DNA of 64,000 nt, taken from NCBI RefSeq assembly GCF_000238335.3, contig NZ_AHCB03000010.1, positions 62,001 through 126,000 on the forward strand, read 5' to 3'. The notes under the pieces are model-generated. The model was given only the letters and a program-made list of their open reading frames with translations. It did no database searches and was not told the DNA's origin. Shown piece by piece: positions 9,083 through 17,411 of this stretch. Numbering within the stretch: position 1 is the stretch's first letter; each line of letters begins with the position of its first letter. The position numbers and the translations under genes are program-made. Origin of the DNA: Pseudoalteromonas marina. Lineage in GTDB: Bacteria; Pseudomonadota; Gammaproteobacteria; Enterobacterales; Alteromonadaceae.

Positions 9083-9143
9083 TTAACGTTTAAGTTAATT
9101 AATACTAAAAAACCCGAGCTTAGTCTCGGGTTTTTTAATGCCT
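9083..9143 (+). repeat. tuf terminator region, copy 2
   Basis: A 61-base copy of 8946-9007, identical except for one fewer A before the stem. It includes an intact terminator at 9107-9136. Its near-perfect conservation contrasts with the decayed coding remnant directly before it. Confidence 0.9.
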
Positions 9144-9204
9144 AAAGAAAAGTGTTTCGTTTTCAGTTATTAGTAGCTTGGTGTTAAATTATACTTAACA
9201 CATA

Positions 9205-9229
9205 AAAAAGCACGACTTTAAGCCGTGCT
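9205..9229 (-). terminator. Terminator of the dipeptidase gene
   Basis: Read on the minus strand, AGCACG (9229-9224) pairs with CGTGCT (9214-9209) and is followed by six T. It lies just beyond the stop of the M19 dipeptidase. Confidence 0.75.
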
Positions 9230-9267
9230 ATTAATTAAACTTTTTGATAACTGACAAATTTCACAGC

Positions 9268-10464
9268 TTAGTGTTTTTTGGCATATGCTTCAGCTTGCTT
9301 CCATACTCTTAGTGTATTGCCACTTAGTATTTTTTTTATGTCGCCACCGCTGTAACCTCTATCCATAAGGCCTTGTACTAAGTTTGGATAACTAGACACA
9401 TCCTTCAAACCAATCGGTAACGAATCGCCAACACCGTCGTAATCAGAGCCAATGCCAACATAATCAATGCCAATCAACTCTACGACGTGATCAATATGAT
9501 CAAGCACTTGTTTAAGACTGGCAAAAGGATACGGATTTTTAGCGCGATAAGCCGCATCAAAATCATTACTTAATTTAGTGCCTTGTTTTTTAGCAGACTC
9601 TTTTGTACTTTTTAGTTGCTTACCCCATGCACCTGCTTTTGCTGTAACAAAGCTTGAGCCAAAGTTAATTTGAATCACACCACCGTTCTTTTTAAGGGCC
9701 AATAGCATATCGTCATTCATATTGCGCTCAAAACCAGGGGTGTACTTACGCAATGATGAATGTGAGGCAATAACAGGAGTTTTAGACAATTCCATTACCT
9801 GATAAAACGCATCATCTGAGATATGCGACACATCAATCAGCATACCCATATTATTCATTGCAGTGACTAGCTCTTTACCAAAAGGGCTAAGTCCTTTCCA
9901 TTTGCGGCGAATATCGTAAGATGAGTCAGAAATATGATTACTTTGTGAGTGTGCAAGAGTGATGTAACGTACGCCACGGTCAAAAAAGTGCTGAAGGTTT
10001 TTTAAGTCACCTTCAATAGGGGAGCCGTTTTCCATCCCCATAGCAATAGACAATTTGCCATCTTTAAATTGTTGCTCTATGTCGTTTGTCGAGCTTGCCA
10101 TTGCAAATTTAGCGGGTGCGCGTTGTGCAATCGCTTCCATCCCATCAATTAACTGATTAGCTAACTGATAGCTTTTGCCTTTACCTTCAAACTCTAAATG
10201 GGCAGGAATATATATCGACATAAATGGCGCGTTTAAGCCACCTTTTACTGCGCGAGGATAATCAAAGTCGCCATCATTAGTGGCTTTAGTTACATCAGCC
10301 CACGTATCGTGAATACGGTAAGGTACATCAATGTGAGTGTCGATTAAAATAGTGTCTTTGGCAAGTTTAACCGCTTTGTCTGACGCGCTAACAGGTTGCT
10401 CTGCAAAGGCTTGGTTTGTTAAAGCTAGTGATACGGCTACCACTAGAGTGCTGAGTTTTATCAT
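9268..10464 (-). CDS. Secreted M19-family (renal-type) dipeptidase
   Basis: The 398-residue product has a signal peptide (MIKLSTLVVAVSLALTNQA) and the zinc-binding features of membrane dipeptidases: DTHIDVPYR near the mature N-terminus, GMENGSPIEGDL, VRYITLAHSQSNHISDSS, IDVSHISD, PVIASHSSLR and GIGSDYDGVGD. These enzymes cleave dipeptides, including D-residue-containing ones, in the periplasm. The start at 10464 gives a normal signal peptide; the frame is open to an ATG at 10491 whose extra residues are polar. It stands alone, with a terminator downstream. Confidence 0.92.
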   Translation of the reverse strand: MIKLSTLVVAVSLALTNQAFAEQPVSASDKAVKLAKDTILIDTHIDVPYRIHDTWADVTKATNDGDFDYPRAVKGGLNAPFMSIYIPAHLEFEGKGKSYQLANQLIDGMEAIAQRAPAKFAMASSTNDIEQQFKDGKLSIAMGMENGSPIEGDLKNLQHFFDRGVRYITLAHSQSNHISDSSYDIRRKWKGLSPFGKELVTAMNNMGMLIDVSHISDDAFYQVMELSKTPVIASHSSLRKYTPGFERNMNDDMLLALKKNGGVIQINFGSSFVTAKAGAWGKQLKSTKESAKKQGTKLSNDFDAAYRAKNPYPFASLKQVLDHIDHVVELIGIDYVGIGSDYDGVGDSLPIGLKDVSSYPNLVQGLMDRGYSGGDIKKILSGNTLRVWKQAEAYAKKH

Positions 10465-10528
10465 GTTTTGGCTCTTTGGGTAAAAAGCCATTGTGTACGC
10501 TCAGCTAAAAAGTTACAAGTATTACACT

Positions 10529-10783
10529 CTAATCATACGACGCTTGTTGGTGCTCTTCACTTTGCAGTGCTTTAAATTCACTCTTTGAGATGATAGTGAC
10601 CGATTCGTGCAGCTCAGAGAAAAATACCATGGCTTCACCATTTTTTAGCTGCTGATTGACTTGCGCTACTTTACTTTCAATACTGAACTCTTGCTCGCCA
10701 TAATCAGTGCCTTCACGCAGTACATAGCTTTCTATTAAGTTGTATAGTGTGTCTTTATCAAGTTGTTCAAAAGGGATAATCAT
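10529..10783 (-). CDS. yheU: YheU-family protein (UPF0270)
   Basis: The 84-residue protein aligns with E. coli Yhe[20 protein letters not shown], then [26 protein letters not shown] and SELHESV. Its function is unknown. It overlaps the yheT stop by one base (TAATG), so it is translated from the same mRNA. It carries a C-terminal tail about 12 residues longer than the E. coli protein. Confidence 0.92.
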   Translation of the reverse strand: MIIPFEQLDKDTLYNLIESYVLREGTDYGEQEFSIESKVAQVNQQLKNGEAMVFFSELHESVTIISKSEFKALQSEEHQQASYD

Positions 10784-11772
10784 TACTGCTTGTTACTCGT
10801 TTTGTTTATTATGTGTTGGCCAAAATAGCTGGGTACGGCTTTTTCTAACCAAAAAATGGGCTTAAACGGATTACTACCGCTAATAAATCCAACGTGCCCA
10901 CCTTTTTCAGAGACGCACAGGGTAACATCTTCACTCACATCTTGCTTGCTAGGCACCGCTTTAATCGACAGCATTGGGTCGTCTTTCGCATGAATGATCA
11001 AGGTAGGTACAGTAATATATTTTAAGTAGGGCATAGCACTGGCTTGACGATAATAATCATGTGCATTCTCAAAGCCATGCAAAGGGGCTGTTATATGGTT
11101 ATCAAATTCTAATAAATCATTAATGTCCATTAATTCATCAGTTGTAATGGGTATTTGCTGCTTAATTTGAGGCAACTTGCGCTGCATCGATTTTTTCATA
11201 CGATCGAGCAAATACTTTTGATAAATTTTACCTAAGCTTTTGCGTATTACATCACTTGATGATGATAAATCATACGGTGCTGATATAACGGCTGCTGCAT
11301 TTAATGGGCATCGCTGAGCTTGCTCACCTAAATATTTTGCTAATACATTACCACCTAACGAAAAACCAACCGCAAATAAAGGCCTGTTTGGAAATTGTAG
11401 TTTTAAGTGATTAATAAAAAAGCCTAAGTCGTCTGTGTCACCACTGTGGTACGCACGGGGAAGACGGTTTACCTCTGTTGAGCAGTTTCTAAAGTGCATG
11501 AGTACAACGGCATACCCTTGCTTTTTTAGCGCTTTCATCATGCCTTTGGCATAGAAGCTATTAATATTGCCTTCAAGGCCATGCAATACAATGGCAAGTG
11601 GAGCGTTTTCGTTATGCGGAAGTGACCATGCAAGCTCAATAAAATCACCGTCGGGTGTATCAAGCTGTTCTAATTCGTAGCGAGTATTATGAAAAGGGCG
11701 GAAAAAACGCGGCATTATGGTTTGAACGTGACGATTGGTCATCCACCATGCGGGTTTAAACTTATGAGTCAT
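10783..11772 (-). CDS. yheT: Alpha/beta hydrolase YheT
   Basis: The 329-residue protein has the YheT pattern: [25 protein letters not shown], the oxyanion region [24 protein letters not shown], the nucleophile elbow GFSLGGN (serine near residue 143) and the acid/histidine segments HAKDDPMLS and GGHVGFI. Family members are esterase-like hydrolases without a firmly established substrate. The start is uncertain: ATG 11772 is chosen, but GTG 11787 is also possible and neither has a strong ribosome site. It is followed without gap by yheU, as in E. coli. Confidence 0.92.
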   Translation of the reverse strand: MTHKFKPAWWMTNRHVQTIMPRFFRPFHNTRYELEQLDTPDGDFIELAWSLPHNENAPLAIVLHGLEGNINSFYAKGMMKALKKQGYAVVLMHFRNCSTEVNRLPRAYHSGDTDDLGFFINHLKLQFPNRPLFAVGFSLGGNVLAKYLGEQAQRCPLNAAAVISAPYDLSSSSDVIRKSLGKIYQKYLLDRMKKSMQRKLPQIKQQIPITTDELMDINDLLEFDNHITAPLHGFENAHDYYRQASAMPYLKYITVPTLIIHAKDDPMLSIKAVPSKQDVSEDVTLCVSEKGGHVGFISGSNPFKPIFWLEKAVPSYFGQHIINKTSNKQ

Positions 11773-11825
11773 GTTTATACTACACACTTTGCAAAAACGA
11801 AGCGTTAGTGTATCAAAAAGAATAA

Positions 11826-11858
11826 AAAGCGCCTAATTAATAACTAATTAGGCGCTTT
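11826..11858. terminator. Bidirectional hairpin terminator
   Basis: A 14-bp stem (AAAGCGCCTAATTA 11826-11839 with its complement 11845-11858) around a five-base loop. On the minus strand it ends the small DUF3149 gene and insulates yheT. Confidence 0.8.
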
Positions 11859-11877
11859 GTGCGTCGTGCTTAATTTT

Positions 11878-12024
11878 TTAATGTTGTTCTTTCAGATCAG
11901 CGTCGTGTACTTTTTTCATGAAAAAATACACAAAAAATAGGCATAAACTAATAACGACGCCTAAAAAGCCAAATGATAGAAATAACACTGGGTCGCTAAA
12001 AAAATCTCTAAAGAATACGTCCAT
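11878..12024 (-). CDS. Small single-span membrane protein, DUF3149-like
   Basis: A 48-residue frame with a strong ribosome site (CAGGAGG, six bases before ATG at 12024). The product begins MDVFFRDFFSDPVLFLSFGF, contains one hydrophobic helix (about residues 13-37) and ends in a charged tail with MKKVHDADLKEQH. Composition and pattern (short amphipathic start, DPV, helix, then FxKK) resemble the DUF3149 family of unknown function. Upstream is a promoter with two FNR-type sites, so expression under low oxygen is predicted. It has its own terminator. Confidence 0.8.
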   Translation of the reverse strand: MDVFFRDFFSDPVLFLSFGFLGVVISLCLFFVYFFMKKVHDADLKEQH

Positions 12025-12043
12025 AATTGCCTCCTGATGTTTA

Positions 12044-12056
12044 TGGGTTAATCATA
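12044..12056 (-). promoter_or_regulatory. -10 element of the DUF3149 promoter
   Basis: TATGAT on the minus strand (12056-12051) places the likely start point near 12044, about 20 bases before the gene. There is no -35 hexamer; instead an FNR-type site is centred 41.5 bases upstream of 12044, the class II activation geometry. Confidence 0.6.
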
Positions 12057-12078
12057 GTCCGGGGTTGTATTGACATAT

Positions 12079-12092
12079 ATGATCCAGATCAA
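12079..12092 (-). promoter_or_regulatory. FNR-type binding site (proximal)
   Basis: On the minus strand it reads TTGATCTGGATCAT, matching the FNR consensus TTGAT-N4-ATCAA at nine of ten positions. It is centred at 12085.5, about -41.5 relative to the predicted start at 12044. Confidence 0.7.
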
Positions 12093-12128
12093 GCTATTTC
12101 CTATAGTTACCTAGCAGCAAACTAGAAG

Positions 12129-12142
12129 TTGATTTGGATCAT
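12129..12142. promoter_or_regulatory. FNR-type binding site (distal)
   Basis: TTGATTTGGATCAT, again nine of ten consensus positions, lies 50 bases (about five helical turns) from the proximal site, at about -91.5. Two sites on the same helix face suggest joint activation of the small gene; no plus-strand gene follows. Confidence 0.65.
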
Positions 12143-12216
12143 ATTTTGAGCGGAGTTTGAAGAGATAAAGGGTCAGGTTAAAGGTATTAGATAGTGAAAT
12201 CTTAAGCAGGGGCTAT

Positions 12217-12318
12217 TTTTCTCTAAAAGCAAAGCGCCTCTAGACCTCTTTGTGATTAATTGGCTTAAATATCTTTTGAACAAAGAGAAAAAGAGAAGTA
12301 AATGAGGGCAGTGTAATA
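12217..12318. repeat. Intergenic repeat, unit 1
   Basis: About 100 bases that recur, diverged, at 12371-12462. The unit starts TTTTCTCTAAAAGCAAAGCG, has an inner inverted repeat CTCTTTGT (12246-12253) / ACAAAGAG (12280-12287), and ends in AATGAGGGCAGTGTAATA. No ORF of note. It fills most of the gap between the FNR sites and the next gene. Confidence 0.65.
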
Positions 12319-12370
12319 AACTACTGAGCCAAACAACCGCTCAATAATTATATTTAAGTAATTTAGTTTG

Positions 12371-12462
12371 TTTTCCTCAAAAGCGAAGCGTCTCCCAATC
12401 TCTTTGTAAATAAATCACTTAAAGACCTTTTGCACAAAGAGAAGAAAATGAGCAGTGGAATA
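12371..12462. repeat. Intergenic repeat, unit 2
   Basis: Second, diverged copy, same order of blocks: TTTTCCTCAAAAGCGAAGCG, inverted repeat TCTCTTTGT (12399-12407) / ACAAAGAGA (12434-12442), then AATGAGCAGTGGAATA. The inverted-repeat arms are the best conserved part, suggesting a structured RNA or DNA element. Confidence 0.65.
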
Positions 12463-12481
12463 GGGTATAAAAACTCATAGC

Positions 12482-12904
12482 TTAGGTGGCTTTCACATAT
12501 AGCTCAATATTGTTTGGCTCTGTATGTTTAACTAATTCAAACTCATTTACTGCTTCAATCAACGTATGTTGCTGTTGTTTTTCAAGTTTCAGCTCAGTGC
12601 TTAGTAACTCTGCGCGTATTGTGGCGTAATCACTTATTGTATTCTGGTTAGCTTTTAAATAGCTGCGTGTGGCGCGCAGAGGTTTTAATGCGAGAGTATC
12701 AAACTCACTAACCACTTTTTGTAAGTGGCTTAGTTGCGCAGTATTAATGCTCAAATTTAACGAATCTAAATAATAAAGTAATAAGCATAAATTTACATTT
12801 ATACCCTGTTGGTTCTGTAATGCCAGCAAGGTATTTTGTTGCCCAGGTTTTGCGTACAAGGTGCACGCAAACTGCCAAAAGTCGTCTTTATTGAGCAAGT
12901 TCAT
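12482..12904 (-). CDS. TIGR02444/DUF2390-family protein
   Basis: The 140-residue protein begins MNLLNKDDFWQFACTLYAKP and continues with LLALQNQQGINVNLCLLLYYLD, the pattern of the TIGR02444 family found next to yheS in many gammaproteobacteria. The remainder is helical and charged. Function unknown. The start at 12904, inside the end of the ABC-F gene (17-base overlap), has AGGCC upstream and gives the family N-terminus; the longer open frame to 13003 is a shadow within yheS. Confidence 0.8.
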   Translation of the reverse strand: MNLLNKDDFWQFACTLYAKPGQQNTLLALQNQQGINVNLCLLLYYLDSLNLSINTAQLSHLQKVVSEFDTLALKPLRATRSYLKANQNTISDYATIRAELLSTELKLEKQQQHTLIEAVNEFELVKHTEPNNIELYVKAT

Positions 12905-14810
12905 CGGCAAAGGCCTGTTCTTTTTCTTCCATTTCTTCAAGCGCCATAAGTAACTCTTCTTCAATATCGTTAAGTTTAGGCGTAAGCGTGGCTTGCTTAG
13001 CAATTAACTCTTTTAACTGGGCTTTGTTGTCATCGTTATAGAGTTCGTTATCGCCAAGTGCAACTTCTACTTCGCTGAGCTCTGCGGCGTGTTTGTCGAG
13101 CTGCTTTTCAAGTTTCTCAATTTGCTTTTTAAGCGGTTGAATGGCTTTTCTAAATTCAGCCTCTAAGCGCTTTTGCTCTTTTCTATTAACCCCTGAGTTT
13201 GCTTTTGGCTCATCAGCCTGCTCCGATTTAGTAGCCGCTTTATTCGCATTGAGAAGCCATTGGTAATAATCGTCAAGTTCGTAGCCAAATTGGGTTACTT
13301 CACCGCTGTCTACAAGGTAAAACTCATCGGCGGTGTTTTTCAGCATGTGGCGGTCATGCGATACGGTAACCATAGCGCCTTCAAAGCCTTGCAGGGCCAT
13401 AACAAGTGCATGGCGCATTTCTAAGTCAAGGTGGTTGGTAGGCTCATCGAGTAGCAGTAAATTTGGTTTTTGATATACCAACATAGCCAGCACTAAACGG
13501 GCTTTTTCACCACCTGAAAACGGTGCTACAGGCTCAAGCGCTTTATCGCCAATAAAGGCAAAGCCGCCTAAAAAGTCGCGTAGTGATTGTTCAGTAGCTT
13601 TTGGGTTTAAACGTTGTAAATGCGTAATTGCGCTGGCTTTTAAGTCAAGGGATTCAAGCTGGTGCTGTGCAAAATAGCCAATATTAAGGCCTTGGTGCTG
13701 AAATACATCCCCAGCTTGTGGTTTTAAGTCGCCGGCAAGTAATTTAATTAATGTGGATTTACCTGCGCCATTTCTACCAAGCAGTGCAATACGGCTGCCA
13801 GGTACCAGGTTTAGCTTAATACTATTTAAAATAGTTACGTCGCCATACCCGGCTTGAGCTTTGTCGAGCGTCATGAGTGGGTTTGGTAGCGCTAATGGCT
13901 CTGCAAACTCAAAATTAAATGGTGAGTCGGCATGTGCAGGGGCAAGCTTTTCCATACGCTCAAGTGCTTTAACACGGCTTTGCGCCTGTTTAGCTTTACT
14001 GGCTTTTGCTTTAAAGCGAGTAATAAACTGTTCTAGATGAGCAATTTGCTCTTGCTGTTTTTCGAACATGGCTTGCTGTTGTAATAAACGCTCTGCTTTT
14101 TGGCGTTCAAACTGCGAGTAGTTACCTTTGTATACATTGATAAGTTGTTTATCTATGTGCCAAATTTGATCAACCACTGCATCTAAAAACTCACGGTCGT
14201 GCGATATAAGTACCAGTGTGCCTGTGTAGGCACGTAAAAAGCGTTCAAGCCAATATACGGCATCTAAATCAAGGTGGTTTGTCGGCTCATCGAGTAATAG
14301 TAAATCAGCGTTTCGAATAAGTGCTTGGGCAAGGTTTAAACGCATGCGCCACCCCCCCGAAAACGCACTAACAGAGTTTTCTATTTGGTTATTAGCAAAT
14401 CCTAACCCATGCAATAGCTCGCCAGCTTGCGATTCAATGCTGTAGCCTTTCATGTTTTCTAGCTGAATATGCACTTTGGCTTGGGTATCGCCATCGTTAT
14501 TTTGTTCTGCTTCTCTCAGCGCAATACGCAGCGCGTAGTATTCAGGGTGTCCTTGTAATACATAATCAATCGCGCTTATTTCGAGGGCTGGGGTTTCTTG
14601 TTTAACCGAGGCAATAGACCAATCTTTAGGAATACTGCAATTACCAGCATCAAGTTGCAATTCAGATTTTAGTAAACCAAATAAGGTTGATTTTCCACAG
14701 CCATTGGCGCCCACAAGGCCTACTTTGTGCTCTGGAAATAACGTAGCTGATGCATTTTTTAATAAGGCTGTTCCGCCACGAAGGAGTTCTATTTCTGATA
14801 TTTGGATCAT
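12888..14810 (-). CDS. yheS: ABC-F ATPase YheS
   Basis: The 640-residue protein has two ABC domains without membrane spans: Walker A GANGCGKST (about 34-42) and GRNGAGKST (about 345), signatures FSGGWRMRL and FSGGEKARL, Walker B LLLLDEPTNHLDL twice, an interdomain linker of about 80 residues rich in K/Q, and a C-terminal coiled coil (about 540-640). It aligns with E. coli YheS over its whole length. ABC-F proteins act at the ribosomal E site to regulate or rescue translation. Its ribosome site is weak; start at 14810. Confidence 0.95.
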   Translation of the reverse strand: MIQISEIELLRGGTALLKNASATLFPEHKVGLVGANGCGKSTLFGLLKSELQLDAGNCSIPKDWSIASVKQETPALEISAIDYVLQGHPEYYALRIALREAEQNNDGDTQAKVHIQLENMKGYSIESQAGELLHGLGFANNQIENSVSAFSGGWRMRLNLAQALIRNADLLLLDEPTNHLDLDAVYWLERFLRAYTGTLVLISHDREFLDAVVDQIWHIDKQLINVYKGNYSQFERQKAERLLQQQAMFEKQQEQIAHLEQFITRFKAKASKAKQAQSRVKALERMEKLAPAHADSPFNFEFAEPLALPNPLMTLDKAQAGYGDVTILNSIKLNLVPGSRIALLGRNGAGKSTLIKLLAGDLKPQAGDVFQHQGLNIGYFAQHQLESLDLKASAITHLQRLNPKATEQSLRDFLGGFAFIGDKALEPVAPFSGGEKARLVLAMLVYQKPNLLLLDEPTNHLDLEMRHALVMALQGFEGAMVTVSHDRHMLKNTADEFYLVDSGEVTQFGYELDDYYQWLLNANKAATKSEQADEPKANSGVNRKEQKRLEAEFRKAIQPLKKQIEKLEKQLDKHAAELSEVEVALGDNELYNDDNKAQLKELIAKQATLTPKLNDIEEELLMALEEMEEKEQAFADELAQ

Positions 14811-14942
14811 GAATGCGTTACTTTACTGTACCCTTGTTAAGTTGGCGCTATCATACCATAGAACTTAATGCGCTTATCAAGCGTATCAACAAGTGATGTT
14901 ATACGATAAAATAGTTGTAGTTCAAACCACAGGAAAAATGTT

Positions 14943-15146
14943 GTGAGACAAAAGAAGCGATTTATTGCTGGTGCATCGTGCCCTGACTGCAAAGCCATGG
15001 ATACAATGATGCTTTACAGAGAACATGATGTTGAAAAAGTAGAGTGTGTTGAGTGTGGGCATAAAATGTCACAACCAGAGAACGCTGTTCAGGCATCTAC
15101 TCGCCAATTTGAGCAAGTCATTGGTGTGTTTAAACCGGGCGACTAA
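14943..15146 (+). CDS. yheV: YheV-family zinc-ribbon protein
   Basis: The 67-residue protein has two CxxC pairs (CPDC and CVEC followed by GH) and the family start RQKKRFIAGA and end EQVIGVFKPGD. The start is GTG at 14943 with AGGA upstream. E. coli YheV is similar in length and also lies near slyX; the function is unknown. The terminator stem begins inside its last codons. Confidence 0.92.
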   Translation: MRQKKRFIAGASCPDCKAMDTMMLYREHDVEKVECVECGHKMSQPENAVQASTRQFEQVIGVFKPGD

Positions 15147-15157
15147 CCCGGTTTTTA
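15132..15157 (+). terminator. yheV terminator overlapping the stop codon
   Basis: AAACCGGG (15132-15139) pairs with CCCGGTTT (15147-15154) with the stop codon in the loop, followed by T residues. Confidence 0.75.
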
Positions 15158-15176
15158 TTGCCTAAGTACACACCTT

Positions 15177-15392
15177 TTAGTAATGCGGAGGCGGCGGCTC
15201 TGGCATATTAGACATCATAGAAGGCGAGGTTTGCGCTTCTTTAATTTTTTCTGCCAGCAGCTCTGTTTGGCGTTTCATTTTAGCTAGCATTTGCTGGTGC
15301 ACTTTGATCTCATCGTTTAAGATTTCAATCGTTTCATCTTGAAAAGCTACTTTGGCTTCAAGTTCCATTACGCGGTGTTCAATTGTGTTCAT
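15177..15392 (-). CDS. slyX: SlyX-family protein
   Basis: The 71-residue protein is a heptad-type coiled coil (residues 3-52, RVMELEAKVAFQDETIEIL) with the proline-rich end PEPPPPHY that marks SlyX. Function unknown. It overlaps the upstream WD40-like lipoprotein gene by 14 bases and is probably translated with it. Confidence 0.92.
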   Translation of the reverse strand: MNTIEHRVMELEAKVAFQDETIEILNDEIKVHQQMLAKMKRQTELLAEKIKEAQTSPSMMSNMPEPPPPHY

Positions 15393-16377
15393 TAGTGTCT
15401 CGTATAATAAATCGCTCTGCGATACCGCTGGAGCTTTCGGTTAACAACGACTTATCGTTATCTATAAATGCCACATCAAGCACAACGGCCGATTTTGGTT
15501 TACTGCCTTCTCGCGGCGTAACTTGCCACGTTTGAATTTTTTCACCGCTTGATATTTGCCATAAATCAACTCGCTTATTAGGCGAACCCGTTGCCAGCAA
15601 TGTGCCTTGCTCGTTAAAGCGCACGGCGGTAAAAATTTTCTGACGCGCAATATACGCCAGTTTACTCACAAGATCACCTGTAGTCAGTTTCCATACATGT
15701 GCTTGTGCCATACTGTCGGCGGTAAATGCAAAGCGACCTTGTGGATCAAGGGTTACTTGAGTAACACGAGTTGGGTGGCTAAAGCGATGAATAACTTGGC
15801 CTGTATTGGTATCCCAAAAATAGGCCACGTAGTCGTTAGAGCCGCTTAATGCGTAGCGCCCATTAGGCGCCAAATCAACGGTGTTAACTTTATCTTGATG
15901 GCCTAAAAACTCAATGCGACGTCCGGTTTCAAGGTTTAAAAATACAACCACACCATCGCTACGGCCATATAATACACTGCGACCTTGGTTACTAATGGCA
16001 ATATCTCGAATCGTGGCTTTTTGTATTTTGTAATAGCCTTTGTTTTCGCCAGTGCTGATATCCCACACCGCGAAAGTAGTTTTTTCTGCGGTAACCGCCA
16101 CGCTGTTATCAAAGGCAATAGCAAGGCTGTAAACTAAGTTGTCTTGAGATTGCTGCTGAAACCATTGGTATTTTAAAACGTGCTGTTGATTATCCCACAG
16201 CGCGACCCCATGGTTGATAGAAGAGATTAAACTGTACTTTCCATCGTGAGAGAGAGCTGACGAAAATGCACCTTGTGCGGTATGCTCAAAGCTTTCTACC
16301 GATTGATTTTTTTTATCGGTACAGGCAATGGCTAAAAAACAGCTAAAAACGATTAAAAAAGTACGAAATATCGACAT
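15379..16377 (-). CDS. WD40-repeat lipoprotein
   Basis: The 332-residue protein has a lipoprotein signal (lipobox LAIAC at residue 19) and a beta-propeller of about six repeats with recurring VALWD, FAVWDISTG, VVFLNLETG, VAYFWDTNTGQV, AHVWKLTTG and VDLWQISSG. It is probably anchored in the outer or inner membrane facing the periplasm and acts in protein binding; no partner can be named. It is co-transcribed with slyX. Similar propeller lipoproteins occur beside slyX in related marine bacteria, which is an impression, not a searched fact. Confidence 0.85.
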   Translation of the reverse strand: MSIFRTFLIVFSCFLAIACTDKKNQSVESFEHTAQGAFSSALSHDGKYSLISSINHGVALWDNQQHVLKYQWFQQQSQDNLVYSLAIAFDNSVAVTAEKTTFAVWDISTGENKGYYKIQKATIRDIAISNQGRSVLYGRSDGVVVFLNLETGRRIEFLGHQDKVNTVDLAPNGRYALSGSNDYVAYFWDTNTGQVIHRFSHPTRVTQVTLDPQGRFAFTADSMAQAHVWKLTTGDLVSKLAYIARQKIFTAVRFNEQGTLLATGSPNKRVDLWQISSGEKIQTWQVTPREGSKPKSAVVLDVAFIDNDKSLLTESSSGIAERFIIRDTNEHN

Positions 16378-16593
16378 CTTACAGGTATTTCCTCTTAACT
16401 CTTAGTGACTGAGAGGTTAGACTAGGTGCGTTAAATGCCTAGGTTGTTTGTCTAATCACTGGATATATATTTCTAAGTTTAGCTAACAATACAGACTTTA
16501 GTTATTAAACAAACAGCCTACCATGTAGGGCGTTAATCTTTAACTAGTAATATTACAATAAATGACAACTGCAAAGTATGTCGGAGATTTAAA

Positions 16594-17340
16594 ATGAAAA
16601 AGACGATTAGATTGTCATTGATTGCAGCGTCGGTTTTAGCGCTTACAGCTTGTAATCAAGAAGCAAAAAAAGAGCAAGCTGAAGTAACATTAGACACTGT
16701 AGAGCAACAACAAGCATACGGTATTGGTGCTTCTGTAGGTAACTTTTTAAATAAAGACCTAGCAGACAAATCTGAAATTGGCATTGAGCTAGACCAAGCG
16801 CTATTAATTCGTGGTTTTGAAGATGCACTTGCTGGCAATGCAAAAATTGACGAAGAGAAAATTCGTGAAGTGTTAACAGCTTTAGATACCTCAGTACGCA
16901 CTAAGCAAGAAGAAAAAGCGAAAGTTGAGTCTGAAAAAAGCAAAGCGGCAGGTGTTCAATACCTAGCTGATAACGCTAAAAAAGAAGGCGTAACAGTAAC
17001 TGAGTCTGGCTTACAATACGAAGTATTAAGCGAAGGCGAAGGCGAAAAGCCAGCAGCAACAGACGTTGTTAAAGTACATTACAAAGGTACTTTATTAGAC
17101 GGCACTGAGTTTGATAGCTCATACGCACGTAACGAACCAACTACATTCCCACTTAATCGCGTAATTGCTGGTTGGACGGAAGGTTTACAACTTATGCCTG
17201 TAGGGTCTAAGTATAAGTTTACTATTCCTTCAGAGCTTGCTTACGGCGATCGTGACCTTGGTAAAATTCCAGCTAATTCAACACTTGTTTTTGAAGTTGA
17301 ATTACTAGAAATTCAAAATGCAGAAGCACCTGCAGAATAA
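16594..17340 (+). CDS. fkpA: FKBP-type peptidyl-prolyl isomerase lipoprotein (FkpA/Mip type)
   Basis: The 248-residue protein has a signal peptide with a lipobox-like ALTAC at residue 20, an N-terminal helical dimerisation region (about 30-130) and a C-terminal FKBP domain (about 140-240) with YEVLSEGEG, VKVHYKGTLLDGTEFDSSY, AGWTEGLQLMPVGSKYKFTI and VFEVELLEI. It catalyses proline isomerisation and chaperones folding in the periplasm. Its place next to slyX and yheV matches E. coli fkpA. Confidence 0.93.
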   Translation: MKKTIRLSLIAASVLALTACNQEAKKEQAEVTLDTVEQQQAYGIGASVGNFLNKDLADKSEIGIELDQALLIRGFEDALAGNAKIDEEKIREVLTALDTSVRTKQEEKAKVESEKSKAAGVQYLADNAKKEGVTVTESGLQYEVLSEGEGEKPAATDVVKVHYKGTLLDGTEFDSSYARNEPTTFPLNRVIAGWTEGLQLMPVGSKYKFTIPSELAYGDRDLGKIPANSTLVFEVELLEIQNAEAPAE

Positions 17341-17355
17341 GCCAAGCTTAAAACG

Positions 17356-17384
17356 TAAAAAGGGACCTTAGGGTCCCTTTTTTA
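17356..17384 (+). terminator. fkpA terminator
   Basis: AGGGACC (17361-17367) pairs with GGTCCCT (17372-17378) around ttag, with A tract before and six T after. The symmetry would let it also stop rsd transcripts from the other side. Confidence 0.9.
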
Positions 17385-17411
17385 ATTCGTGTAACTTAAT
17401 TAAATCTTGAT

